Assembly (NCBI GenBank): GCA_012031455.1
Contig: JAAUTM010000110.1
Span: 1-5,881, forward strand
Reading direction: 5' to 3'
Source of the DNA: Phycisphaerales bacterium
GTDB lineage: Bacteria; Planctomycetota; Phycisphaerae; Phycisphaerales; Phycisphaeraceae
Length of the DNA stretch: 5,881 bases
Shown here: one piece after another, positions 1-5,227 of the stretch
How positions within the stretch are numbered: position 1 is the stretch's first letter
Layout of the letters: the number at the start of each line of letters is the position of its first letter
Notes under the pieces: model-generated
What the model was told of the DNA's origin: nothing
Seen by the model: the letters and a program-made list of their open reading frames with translations, nothing else
Databases searched by the model: none
Program-made: the position numbers and the translations under genes

Positions 1-36
1 GCTTTGTTTTGCTGGACTCAGAAGGATTCACGGCCA

Positions 37-387
37 TTATGCAGATTGTTGTTCTTTGAGTAACTCTGCAACTTCATGGAGTAACGCTGGCAGGTCCACC
101 TGGATGATGTCCCACACAACATCGTCCACCACCATGCTGTAACCATGCACAAGGCGATGACGAAATGCGACGATTTTGTCCGCATGAGTGATTCGTCGGG
201 CGGTATTCCCCGCACGCTGACGCAATTGACTCATGGCTTCACCAATGACAATGAACTCCCGTTCCACTGCGGACCGCAGCATTCTATCCTGTAGAAAATC
301 CGACTTGACCTTATGCTGGAGATAACTCTGAATCGCCTTACCGGCATCATCAATGTCAACCAGCAGTTTGGCGGCTTCAAGCTGCAT
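37..387 (-). CDS. hepT: HepT-like HEPN-domain toxin (RNase) of an MntA/HepT toxin-antitoxin pair
   Basis: 116-aa all-helical protein of the HepT (DUF86) family. Characterised members are RNases that MntA inactivates by adding AMP units to a Tyr in the R-x4-H-x-Y motif. That motif is present and intact as R76-HRLV-H81-G-Y83, preceded by the typical helix LRSAVEREFIVIGEA (residues 37-51). I chose the ATG at 387. A GGAAG sequence lies about 7 nt upstream, the N-terminus then matches the family's usual spacing, and the start overlaps the antitoxin stop by 11 nt. An in-frame ATG at 408 would add seven residues (MTPGRCC) but has no ribosome binding site. The length fits the family. The gene is second in a two-gene operon, so it is probably translationally coupled to mntA. 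The target RNA cannot be told from sequence; a tRNA is known for one homologue. No frameshift or lost catalytic residue is visible, so the toxin looks functional. Confidence 0.88.
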   Translation of the reverse strand: MQLEAAKLLVDIDDAGKAIQSYLQHKVKSDFLQDRMLRSAVEREFIVIGEAMSQLRQRAGNTARRITHADKIVAFRHRLVHGYSMVVDDVVWDIIQVDLPALLHEVAELLKEQQSA

Positions 388-685
388 ACAACATCTTCCG
401 GGAGTCATTGACTGATTGCAGAAAGTACCTGTTGCGGATGGCCTGAGTCATGACCAAATCGACAGGCCGGTCAAACAGTGTTTCCAAATCTTTGAGCAGG
501 CCAAAATAGGCTTCGGCATGCTGACCTTCCCGCAAAGGTAAAAACTCCACGAGCATATCAATGTCGCTACTTACCGGATCAAATCCGGTGGACGCAGCCG
601 AACCGAACACTTCCAGTCGTGCCACGTGGTGAACCTGGCATAATTGGGCAATGGCATCTTTTTTATGCGTGATCGAAGGATGCAT
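377..685 (-). CDS. mntA: MntA-like minimal nucleotidyltransferase antitoxin
   Basis: 102-aa protein of the minimal nucleotidyltransferase (MNT, DNA polymerase beta-like) family. In characterised MntA/HepT pairs this enzyme uses ATP to AMPylate the HEPN toxin on its motif Tyr and so silences it. The active-site signature is complete: G28-S29, eleven residues, then D41-I-D43, followed by MLVEF. The third acidic residue is D76 in RPVDLV. The length is normal for the family. The gene precedes hepT and its TGA lies inside the hepT start region (11-nt overlap), as expected for an antitoxin made first. There is no Shine-Dalgarno sequence before the ATG at 685. A sigma70-like promoter ends 6 nt before it, so the mRNA may be leaderless. 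Function is inferred from the motif and the partner gene; the pairing with an intact HEPN gene makes the assignment firm. Confidence 0.9.
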   Translation of the reverse strand: MHPSITHKKDAIAQLCQVHHVARLEVFGSAASTGFDPVSSDIDMLVEFLPLREGQHAEAYFGLLKDLETLFDRPVDLVMTQAIRNRYFLQSVNDSRKMLYAA

Positions 686-691
686 AACAGT

Positions 692-720
692 AGTGTAGCC
701 GGATGAATCGCACCTGTCAG
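692..720 (-). promoter_or_regulatory. Candidate sigma70-type promoter of mntA-hepT
   Basis: Read on the minus strand, CTGACA (720-715, 5 of 6 matches to the -35 consensus) is followed by exactly 17 nt and then TACACT (697-692, 4 of 6 to the -10 consensus). Six nt (691-686) separate the -10 box from the ATG, so transcription would start at or next to the start codon. It is the best -35/-10 pair I found in the window, but it is assigned by eye and planctomycete consensus boxes are poorly defined. Confidence 0.45.
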
Positions 721-746
721 TGGTGTTCGCATGTCAGTCGCATGCG
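715..746. repeat. Paired short direct repeats in the mntA/nuoG divergent region
   Basis: TGTCAGT occurs at 715-721 and 732-738, and CGCATG at 728-733 and 739-744 (the latter inside CGCATGCG, 739-746). The two CGCATG copies start 11 bp apart, about one helical turn. One TGTCAGT copy covers the putative mntA -35 box. The region could be an operator for autoregulation of the TA pair or a control site for nuoG. The repeats are short and may be chance. Confidence 0.25.
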
Positions 747-821
747 CTTTCACCACAAGCTATCATTGTGCATCTGCTGCAAAACGATTGCAGTGCCGCC
801 TGCCTAACCCGGACCTGCACC

Positions 822-2459
822 ATGCCCACGATTACCCTTGACGGTCAAGCCCTGCCTTACGAAGGCAAGAAAACCATCCTTCAGGTCGCCATCGAGCATG
901 GCCTGGAAATACCCCACTACTGCTACCACCCGGGGTTGTCTATCGTTGCCAGTTGCCGCATCTGCCTTGCTGAGGTGGCCCAGCCCAATCCGCGCATTGG
1001 CGGGAAACTCGAACTGATCCCCAAACTGCTTCCCACCTGTCAGACTCCCGCTTCCGATGGCATGGTGGTTTACACCAAGTCTCCCAAGTCCGTCGCCAAT
1101 CAGAAGGCGGTGATGGAATACCTGCTCATCAACCACCCGCTGGATTGCCCGGTGTGCGATCAGGCAGGCGAGTGTTCTCTGCAGGATTACAGCTACCAAT
1201 ACGGTCGCACTGAATCGCGTTTTGAAGAGGACAAAATCAAGCAGCCGGTGAAGGACATCGGCCCGCATGTCAAGCTCTACAGCGATCGTTGCATCATGTG
1301 TTCCCGTTGTGTCCGCTTCACCAAGGAGGTCACCGGCACCGGGGAACTGGGCATCTTTGGACGCGGCAGCAAAGAGCAGATTGACATTTTTCCTGGACGC
1401 GCCCTGCAGAATGAATTATCCGGCAACGTGGTGGACATCTGCCCGGTCGGTGCATTACTTGATAAGGATTTCCTGTTCACGCAGCGGGTCTGGTTTTTGA
1501 CGGAGACCCCTTCGATTGATGGGCTCACAGCCGGGGGCGACAACATCACCGTGCATCACAACGAAGGCAAGGTTTACCGCGTCAAGCCACGTGCCAACGC
1601 CCAGGTAAATCAGTGGTGGATCAGCGATGAAATCCGCTACGGGTGGAAATTCGTCCACAGCGAAGATCGCCTGAAGCAGCCCATGCGGCAACAGTATGGT
1701 TCGCAGGTCCAGTGCGACTGGGCACGGGCTTATGAGGAAGTGCTGAGCATTTTCAAAGCGGTCACCGGACGTGGCAAGCGTACCGCCCTGCTGCTTTCGC
1801 CCATGCTGACTTGTGAGGATGCTTACCTGCTGTGTCAGGCTGTGCGGGCGATGGACAGTCAAGCGGTGCTGGGTATCGGACCGGTGCCAAAGCAGGGTGA
1901 AGATAAAACCTTCCCCGGCGGGTACAAGGTGCGTACGGAAAAGGCCCCCAATGCCCGTGGTGTGCTTCGGGTGATTGAAAGTTTTGTCGGGCCTGGCAAT
2001 GCTTACGATTACACAAAGATGCTGACCACACTCAAGGATGCGACATGGAACATCGAGGCCCTGGTGCTGACCGGGAACTACCCCAGCAAATGGACCACCA
2101 AGGATCTGACCGCAGCCCTTGCGAAAAAGCAGGTGATACTGCTGGACACCTTGCCCAATGACGTATCGCCCAAAGCGGATCTGCTGCTGCCAACCGCGAC
2201 ATGGGTGGAAAAAGCAGGCACCTTTGAAAACGATCAGAATCGACTCCAGTGCTTTGCGCAGGCGATTACACCGCTGGAAATTACCCGCAGCGAAGCACAG
2301 ATCGCCATGGACCTGCTGGCCTTGGCACGACAGCTACCCCGGCCCATGTATGACCCGGTGGTAATTCGCAAGCAAATGGGCGGTGTATTTATCAGTCAGG
2401 TGCACGAACCGGCAGGGGCACGCACCGGCGAGATGGACATGCAGTTTGTCGAGTTGTGA
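822..2459 (+). CDS. nuoG: NADH-quinone oxidoreductase subunit G (NuoG), short form
   Basis: 545-aa peripheral-arm subunit of respiratory complex I, carrying Fe-S clusters that pass electrons from the NADH site toward quinone. Three cluster sites are visible. The N-terminal [2Fe-2S] ferredoxin domain has C34, C45, C48 and C73. The N5-type [4Fe-4S] site has H105 and C109, C112, C118 (HPLDCPVCDQAGEC). The N4-type site has C157-x2-C160-x2-C163 plus C207 in DICPVGAL. The optional N7 site is absent: the region TPSIDGLTAGGDN has no cysteines, as in mitochondrial-type subunits. From about residue 220 a molybdopterin-oxidoreductase-fold domain follows, with the typical stretch ADLLLPTATWVEKAGTF at 452-468. 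At 545 residues it is shorter than the roughly 670-910 residues of Paracoccus, Thermus and E. coli, the loss being in this domain. I chose the ATG at 822, where the conserved MPTITLDG begins and a weak GGA lies 8 nt upstream. The open frame extends back to a GTG at 720, but those 34 residues have no family character. No other nuo gene is present in the window. Confidence 0.95.
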   Translation: MPTITLDGQALPYEGKKTILQVAIEHGLEIPHYCYHPGLSIVASCRICLAEVAQPNPRIGGKLELIPKLLPTCQTPASDGMVVYTKSPKSVANQKAVMEYLLINHPLDCPVCDQAGECSLQDYSYQYGRTESRFEEDKIKQPVKDIGPHVKLYSDRCIMCSRCVRFTKEVTGTGELGIFGRGSKEQIDIFPGRALQNELSGNVVDICPVGALLDKDFLFTQRVWFLTETPSIDGLTAGGDNITVHHNEGKVYRVKPRANAQVNQWWISDEIRYGWKFVHSEDRLKQPMRQQYGSQVQCDWARAYEEVLSIFKAVTGRGKRTALLLSPMLTCEDAYLLCQAVRAMDSQAVLGIGPVPKQGEDKTFPGGYKVRTEKAPNARGVLRVIESFVGPGNAYDYTKMLTTLKDATWNIEALVLTGNYPSKWTTKDLTAALAKKQVILLDTLPNDVSPKADLLLPTATWVEKAGTFENDQNRLQCFAQAITPLEITRSEAQIAMDLLALARQLPRPMYDPVVIRKQMGGVFISQVHEPAGARTGEMDMQFVEL

Positions 2460-2545
2460 TGGGCGTCGTTCCGTTCGTTTTGTACCCAAGCTCCGCATGA
2501 ACTTTTAGATTGGTTTTGACACTGATGAACAGCCGCGCCTTTATC

Positions 2546-2570
2546 GCTCATGCTCCGCATGGGCTTTTTT
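2546..2570 (+). terminator. Intrinsic terminator downstream of nuoG
   Basis: GCTCATGC (2546-2553), loop TCC, GCATGGGC (2557-2564) forms an 8-bp stem with one G-T wobble, followed directly by six T (2565-2570). It lies 87 nt after the nuoG stop and just before the next gene, so it should end the nuoG transcript and make it monocistronic. Confidence 0.75.
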
Positions 2571-2571
2571 A

Positions 2572-2580
2572 TGCTATAAA
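2572..2580 (+). promoter_or_regulatory. Candidate extended -10 promoter of the lpxD-like gene
   Basis: TGCTATAAA matches an extended -10 element (TGN plus TATAAA, 5 of 6 to consensus). Its last base is followed by exactly 6 nt and the ATG at 2587, so transcription would begin at the start codon. No -35 match stands at 16-18 nt. The gene has no Shine-Dalgarno sequence, which agrees with a leaderless mRNA. The site overlaps the A/T-rich end of the terminator, so chance is possible. Confidence 0.3.
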
Positions 2581-2586
2581 AAGATC

Positions 2587-3327
2587 ATGAATATCACTGT
2601 GAATGAACTGGCGGAGCGGATCGGCGGGAAGGTGCAAGGCGATGGTCAGCAGCAGGTTCGGCATTGTGCGGCATTGGATCATGCCGAGGGCCATGATGTC
2701 GTGCTTGTGCACACAACCGAAGATTTGGCAGCCCTGACTGATAGCAAGGCCGGGGTGGTGGTCACCAGTGAAGCCCTGGCTAAGAAGGTGAGCGGCCGAG
2801 TGTTAGTACTGGCTCAGGACCCGCGTCACGCCTACCGCCAGGCCCTGGTGGAACTGCATGGTTTTCGTAACCACCCTGACCCCGGTATCCACGCTCAGGC
2901 CTTTGTGGACAGCACCGCCATCGTCGGTGAACTTTGCACCATCCGCCCCTTTGCTTATCTGGCCCGGCACTCCCGCATCGGCAAACGCTGCGTCATCTAC
3001 CCGCATTGCTACATCGGCAAAAACACCTCGATCGGCGATGACTGCGTGATCTATCCGGGGGTGTCGATCTACGAAGGGTGCATTCTTGGCAACCGCGTGG
3101 TGGTGCACAGTGGCAGTGTCATCGGCCACGATGGCACGGTGTTCGTTGAGCATGAAGATCGTCGCCTGCGCCTGCCCAGTGCCGGGAATGTGGTGGTGGA
3201 GGATGATGTGGAAATCGGCGCCAACTGCACCTTGCAACGGGCCATCGTCGGCAGCACGCTCATCGCCAAGGGTGTACGTCTGCAAGATCGCTGCACCGTC
3301 GATCAGGGCACCGTGGTGGCACACTGA
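2587..3327 (+). CDS. LpxD-like left-handed beta-helix acyltransferase homologue, C-terminally short and probably altered in activity
   Basis: 246-aa homologue of LpxD, the UDP-3-O-acylglucosamine N-acyltransferase of lipid A synthesis, which usually has about 340 residues. Residues 1-92 resemble the LpxD N-terminal domain (MNITVNELAERIGG start, a GVVVTSE stretch, then ALVELHGF). From about 105 hexapeptide repeats form a left-handed beta-helix (IGKRCVIYP, IGKNTSIGDDCVIYPG), and HSGSVIGHDG (174-183) and VEDDVEIGANCT (204-215) match LpxD landmarks. Two things are odd. Aligning the rest by eye with E. coli LpxD places the catalytic IAHN motif at V238-D-Q240-G, so the active-site His appears replaced by Gln. 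The protein also ends six residues later, losing the last helix coils and the C-terminal helices. TIDRG has become TLQRA too. Downstream DNA in the other frames does not restore the missing part. It may be a diverged paralogue with another role or a decaying copy. The start has no Shine-Dalgarno sequence. Confidence 0.82.
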   Translation: MNITVNELAERIGGKVQGDGQQQVRHCAALDHAEGHDVVLVHTTEDLAALTDSKAGVVVTSEALAKKVSGRVLVLAQDPRHAYRQALVELHGFRNHPDPGIHAQAFVDSTAIVGELCTIRPFAYLARHSRIGKRCVIYPHCYIGKNTSIGDDCVIYPGVSIYEGCILGNRVVVHSGSVIGHDGTVFVEHEDRRLRLPSAGNVVVEDDVEIGANCTLQRAIVGSTLIAKGVRLQDRCTVDQGTVVAH

Positions 3328-3332
3328 ATCGG

Positions 3333-3366
3333 ATGGATCATGGATGATGGATCATGGATAATGGAC
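3333..3366 (+). repeat. Heptanucleotide tandem repeat ATGGATN, about 4.9 units
   Basis: Consecutive units are ATGGATC (3333), ATGGATG (3340), ATGGATC (3347), ATGGATA (3354) and ATGGAC (3361). The 19-nt stretch 3347-3365 is identical to 5138-5156 in another gene gap. It begins 6 nt after the lpxD-like stop codon and lies between two convergent genes. Its function is unknown. Confidence 0.9.
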
Positions 3367-3426
3367 AGATCCAGATCCGGGATGTCTGGTCACGACGGGA
3401 GTAATTGGTGGGGCAGATATTTTCTG

Positions 3427-3446
3427 AAATCTTTAACTCAAGATTT
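3427..3446. terminator. Weak A/T-rich hairpin between the convergent lpxD-like and ompH-like genes
   Basis: AAATCTT (3427-3433), loop TAACTC, AAGATTT (3440-3446) is a perfect 7-bp inverted repeat 9 nt beyond the ompH-like stop codon. No clear T-run follows on either strand, so terminator function is only a suggestion from position. Confidence 0.22.
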
Positions 3447-3455
3447 ATTCTTTGA

Positions 3456-4097
3456 TCACGGAACAGGTGTTGTAGCCGGGAGCGGGGCTGGGGCGGGTGT
3501 GGAGGCCGCGGTCTCCGAGAGGGTCAGATTAAGTTGCACCCCGGTGCGTTTAAGTTCTTCGACCACATGATCCGTGATGTCCAGTGCAGCCTCGTTCCAG
3601 AAGATGTTCTCCCCGGGTAGCATGAGCAGGCTGACCCCGTGCTTCTGAGCAATGCTGACCGCCACCGGACGTATGAGTTCACGATACTTCATGATCACCT
3701 GCTGCCGGGCACGAGCGGTTTCGGCCTGCATCTGGGTCTGGGCGTCCTGCATTTTTCGCTCGGCCACCAAGCGCATGGCCCCCAGGCGATCCTGCTGTTC
3801 CTGTGTGAGCTTATCCCCCATTTGCCGTTGCTCATCACGCAACATCGTGTCCATCTGGTGACGCAAGCCGTCGTAGCTGACACGCAACTGCTGCTCCACC
3901 ACCATGACTTGGCGCTGAAGCTGCTCAAACCATTCCATCTTCTGGGCAACCTTGTCCAGATCAAGCAGCCCCAGCCTTCCGGTTTGAGCTGGTGACACAG
4001 TTTGAGCAGCAGGCTGCTGCGCCTGTGGTCCGCGATCACAGCCCACCAGCACCAGAGCAAGCACCCCCAAAAACAGACTTAACAATCCATGACGCAT
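3456..4097 (-). CDS. OmpH/Skp-family periplasmic chaperone-like lipoprotein
   Basis: 213-aa exported protein. The N-terminus (MRHGLLSLFLGVLALVLVGC) is a lipoprotein signal peptide with lipobox L17-V-G-C20, so the mature protein would begin at lipidated C20. The Asp at +2 is, by the E. coli rule, an inner-membrane retention signal. Residues 41-186 fit the OmpH/Skp fold: a first beta strand LGLLDLDKVAQK, a long charged Gln/Glu/Arg-rich coiled coil (about 55-140), then a strand SLLMLPG and the typical end ALDITDHVVEELKRTG (171-186). The tail 199-213 is Pro/Ala/Thr-rich. Skp itself is a soluble trimeric chaperone for outer-membrane proteins; lipidation here suggests a membrane-tethered version, and the client is unknown. 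I chose the ATG at 4097 because AGGA lies 6 nt upstream and the signal peptide starts there. An in-frame start at 4124 would add nine residues before the signal peptide. The gene is divergent from the MBL gene and convergent with the lpxD-like gene. Confidence 0.85.
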   Translation of the reverse strand: MRHGLLSLFLGVLALVLVGCDRGPQAQQPAAQTVSPAQTGRLGLLDLDKVAQKMEWFEQLQRQVMVVEQQLRVSYDGLRHQMDTMLRDEQRQMGDKLTQEQQDRLGAMRLVAERKMQDAQTQMQAETARARQQVIMKYRELIRPVAVSIAQKHGVSLLMLPGENIFWNEAALDITDHVVEELKRTGVQLNLTLSETAASTPAPAPLPATTPVP

Positions 4098-4230
4098 TGT
4101 GCTTCCTTCTCCCAGAAGTAACAAGGGATTCTCCCCATGACGTTAGGCCTGATCGTCCCGGCCTGCTACACTCATCACATACGGCTGACGGTATCTTACC
4201 ATGCCATTCCACGCTTCCACGGAGACACGG

Positions 4231-5131
4231 ATGTCCCAAAGGCTTGCACCCTCCCATTCCCGGCAAACTCATGCACCCCAGCTTAACCTGTGCGTGCTGG
4301 GCAGCGGCTCCGGAGGCAACAGCACCGTCATCCGTCTCAACGGCAAAGCCCTGTTGCTGGATGCGGGCTTTGGCCCACGCACCACCGCCCAGCGACTGAC
4401 CCAACTGGATATGCAGCCTGCGGACATCGCAGCCATCGTCCTCACCCATCTGGATACCGATCACTTTCGTCCCACCTGGATTCGCACCTGCGTGGAACAT
4501 CGCATCAGGGTGTTCGTTCATGATTGGCATTTGCCGATGCTGGCCGAGTTGGAAAATATTGATGAACTGCATCAGGCCGGTCTGATTCAACCTTTCAACC
4601 TGACTGCGTTCAAGCCCTGGGATGATAGCCAGCTCACCCTCACCCCGGTCGCCTGCCGCATGATGACAAAGGCACCATCGGCTACCGCATCGACAGCCCG
4701 GGCGGGTCGATCGGCTTTGCCACCGACCTGGGCCGTGTACCTGAGCCTCTGATCGAACTCTTCACCGCTCAAGGGGGCGTTGATTTGCTGGCCATCGAAA
4801 GCAACTACGACCCGGTGATGCAGCGCACCAGCAGCAGGCCATGGTTTTTGAAACAGCGCATCATGGGCGGCCACGGGCACCTATCCAACCAGCAGGCCTT
4901 TGAACTGGCACGCACCATTGTGCAGCAAAGTCATCCTGGCAAACCGGCGCGGATCGTGCTCCTGCATCGGTCCCAGCAGTGCAACGGGGTGGAAATCGTC
5001 CGCAGAACTTCGCTCAGGACCCGGTGCTGGCATCCCGAGTGGTGCTCACCGAACAACGCAGACGCACGCCCTGGCTCAGCGTCACCCCGCCAGCAGCCAT
5101 GGCCGCAGGGCAGATGGTGCTGGGGTTTTGA
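4231..5131 (+). pseudogene. WalJ/YycJ-like metallo-beta-lactamase-fold hydrolase, frame broken twice
   Basis: Reading across two breaks gives a full-length protein of about 300 aa of the MBL-fold WalJ/YycJ type, a family of putative nucleases related to RNase Z and phosphodiesterases. Segment 1 (4231 to about 4655) holds LGSGSGGNS (23-31), LLLDAGFG and the metal motif T72-H-L-D-T-D-H78. Segment 2 (about 4656 to 5005) holds PHDDKGTIGYRI, GFATDLG, ESNYDP, RPWFLKQRIMGG and GHLSN. Segment 3 (about 5006 to 5131) holds NFAQDPVLASRVVLTEQ and ends VLGF-stop. Each break is cured by adding one base: a C near 4650-4658 (TGCCGCAT to TGCCCGCAT) and an A near 5004-5007 (AGAAC to AGAAAC). Both sites are short runs, so sequencing error is as likely as decay. 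Read literally, translation stops at 4752 and loses the later metal ligands. The ATG at 4231 has GGAG 6 nt upstream; an in-frame ATG at 4201 has no ribosome binding site. The second His of the usual HxHxDH is Asp. Confidence 0.8.
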
Positions 5132-5136
5132 TGTGT

Positions 5137-5225
5137 AATGGATCATGGATAATGGATAAGTTTAAACCTTATCGAAGGCTATTTTTTTCTGTACATCATC
5201 CATTATCCTTTATACATCATCCATT
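5137..5225. repeat. Inverted pair of ATGGATN heptamer arrays between convergent genes
   Basis: The left arm on the plus strand has ATGGATC (5138), ATGGATA (5145) and ATGGATA (5152). The right arm, read on the minus strand, has ATGGATG (5224-5218), ATGTATA, AAGGATA, ATGGATG (5203-5197) and ATGTACA (to 5190). Positions 5137-5159 pair with 5225-5203 at 20 of 23 bases, leaving a 43-nt loop. The right arm also contains the 13-nt direct repeat TACATCATCCATT at 5192-5204 and 5213-5225. The element fills nearly the whole gap between the two convergent genes. Confidence 0.85.
5155..5188 (+). terminator. Candidate hairpin and T-run after the MBL gene
   Basis: GATAAG (5155-5160), loop TTTAAAC, CTTATC (5168-5173) gives a 6-bp stem, with seven T at 5182-5188. 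The 8-nt gap between stem and T-run makes it a poor intrinsic terminator. It competes with the larger 5137-5225 fold, whose long stem may be the real bidirectional stop. Confidence 0.3.
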
Positions 5226-5227
5226 TC

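Noticed and set aside
388..408. Starting hepT at the ATG at 408
   Set aside because: It has no Shine-Dalgarno sequence and adds seven non-conserved residues; the ATG at 387 has GGAAG at good spacing and the usual family start.
761..766. TATCAT as the -10 box of nuoG
   Set aside because: It is a good hexamer, but no -35 match exists at 16-18 nt and no extended -10 is present; too weak to annotate.
720..821. Extending nuoG upstream to an in-frame GTG at 720
   Set aside because: The 34 extra residues have no ferredoxin-domain character, no ribosome binding site precedes the GTG, and the conserved NuoG N-terminus starts at the ATG at 822.
804..1268. 154-codon open frame on the minus strand inside nuoG
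   Set aside because: It is antisense to a strongly conserved Fe-S coding region and has no recognisable domain; a GC-rich codon shadow.
1500..1560. Loss of the N7 cluster cysteines in NuoG as evidence of decay
   Set aside because: Many bona fide complex I subunits, including mitochondrial-type ones, naturally lack N7; all other cluster ligands are intact.
2516..2544. TTGACA (2516-2521) as the -35 box of an lpxD-like promoter
   Set aside because: The hexamer 17 nt downstream (CTTTAT) is a poor -10 match, and such a transcript would have to pass the terminator at 2546-2570.
2803..3324. 173-codon open frame antisense to the lpxD-like gene
   Set aside because: Its His/Asp/Ala-rich composition is the mirror of hexapeptide-repeat codons; no independent signal.
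3333..3366. CRISPR array
   Set aside because: Units are 7 nt with no spacers, and no cas gene is present.
4036..4590. 184-codon open frame on the minus strand spanning the ompH-like start and MBL segment 1
   Set aside because: It overlaps two family-supported genes, one antisense and one in another frame on its own strand, and shows no domain of its own.
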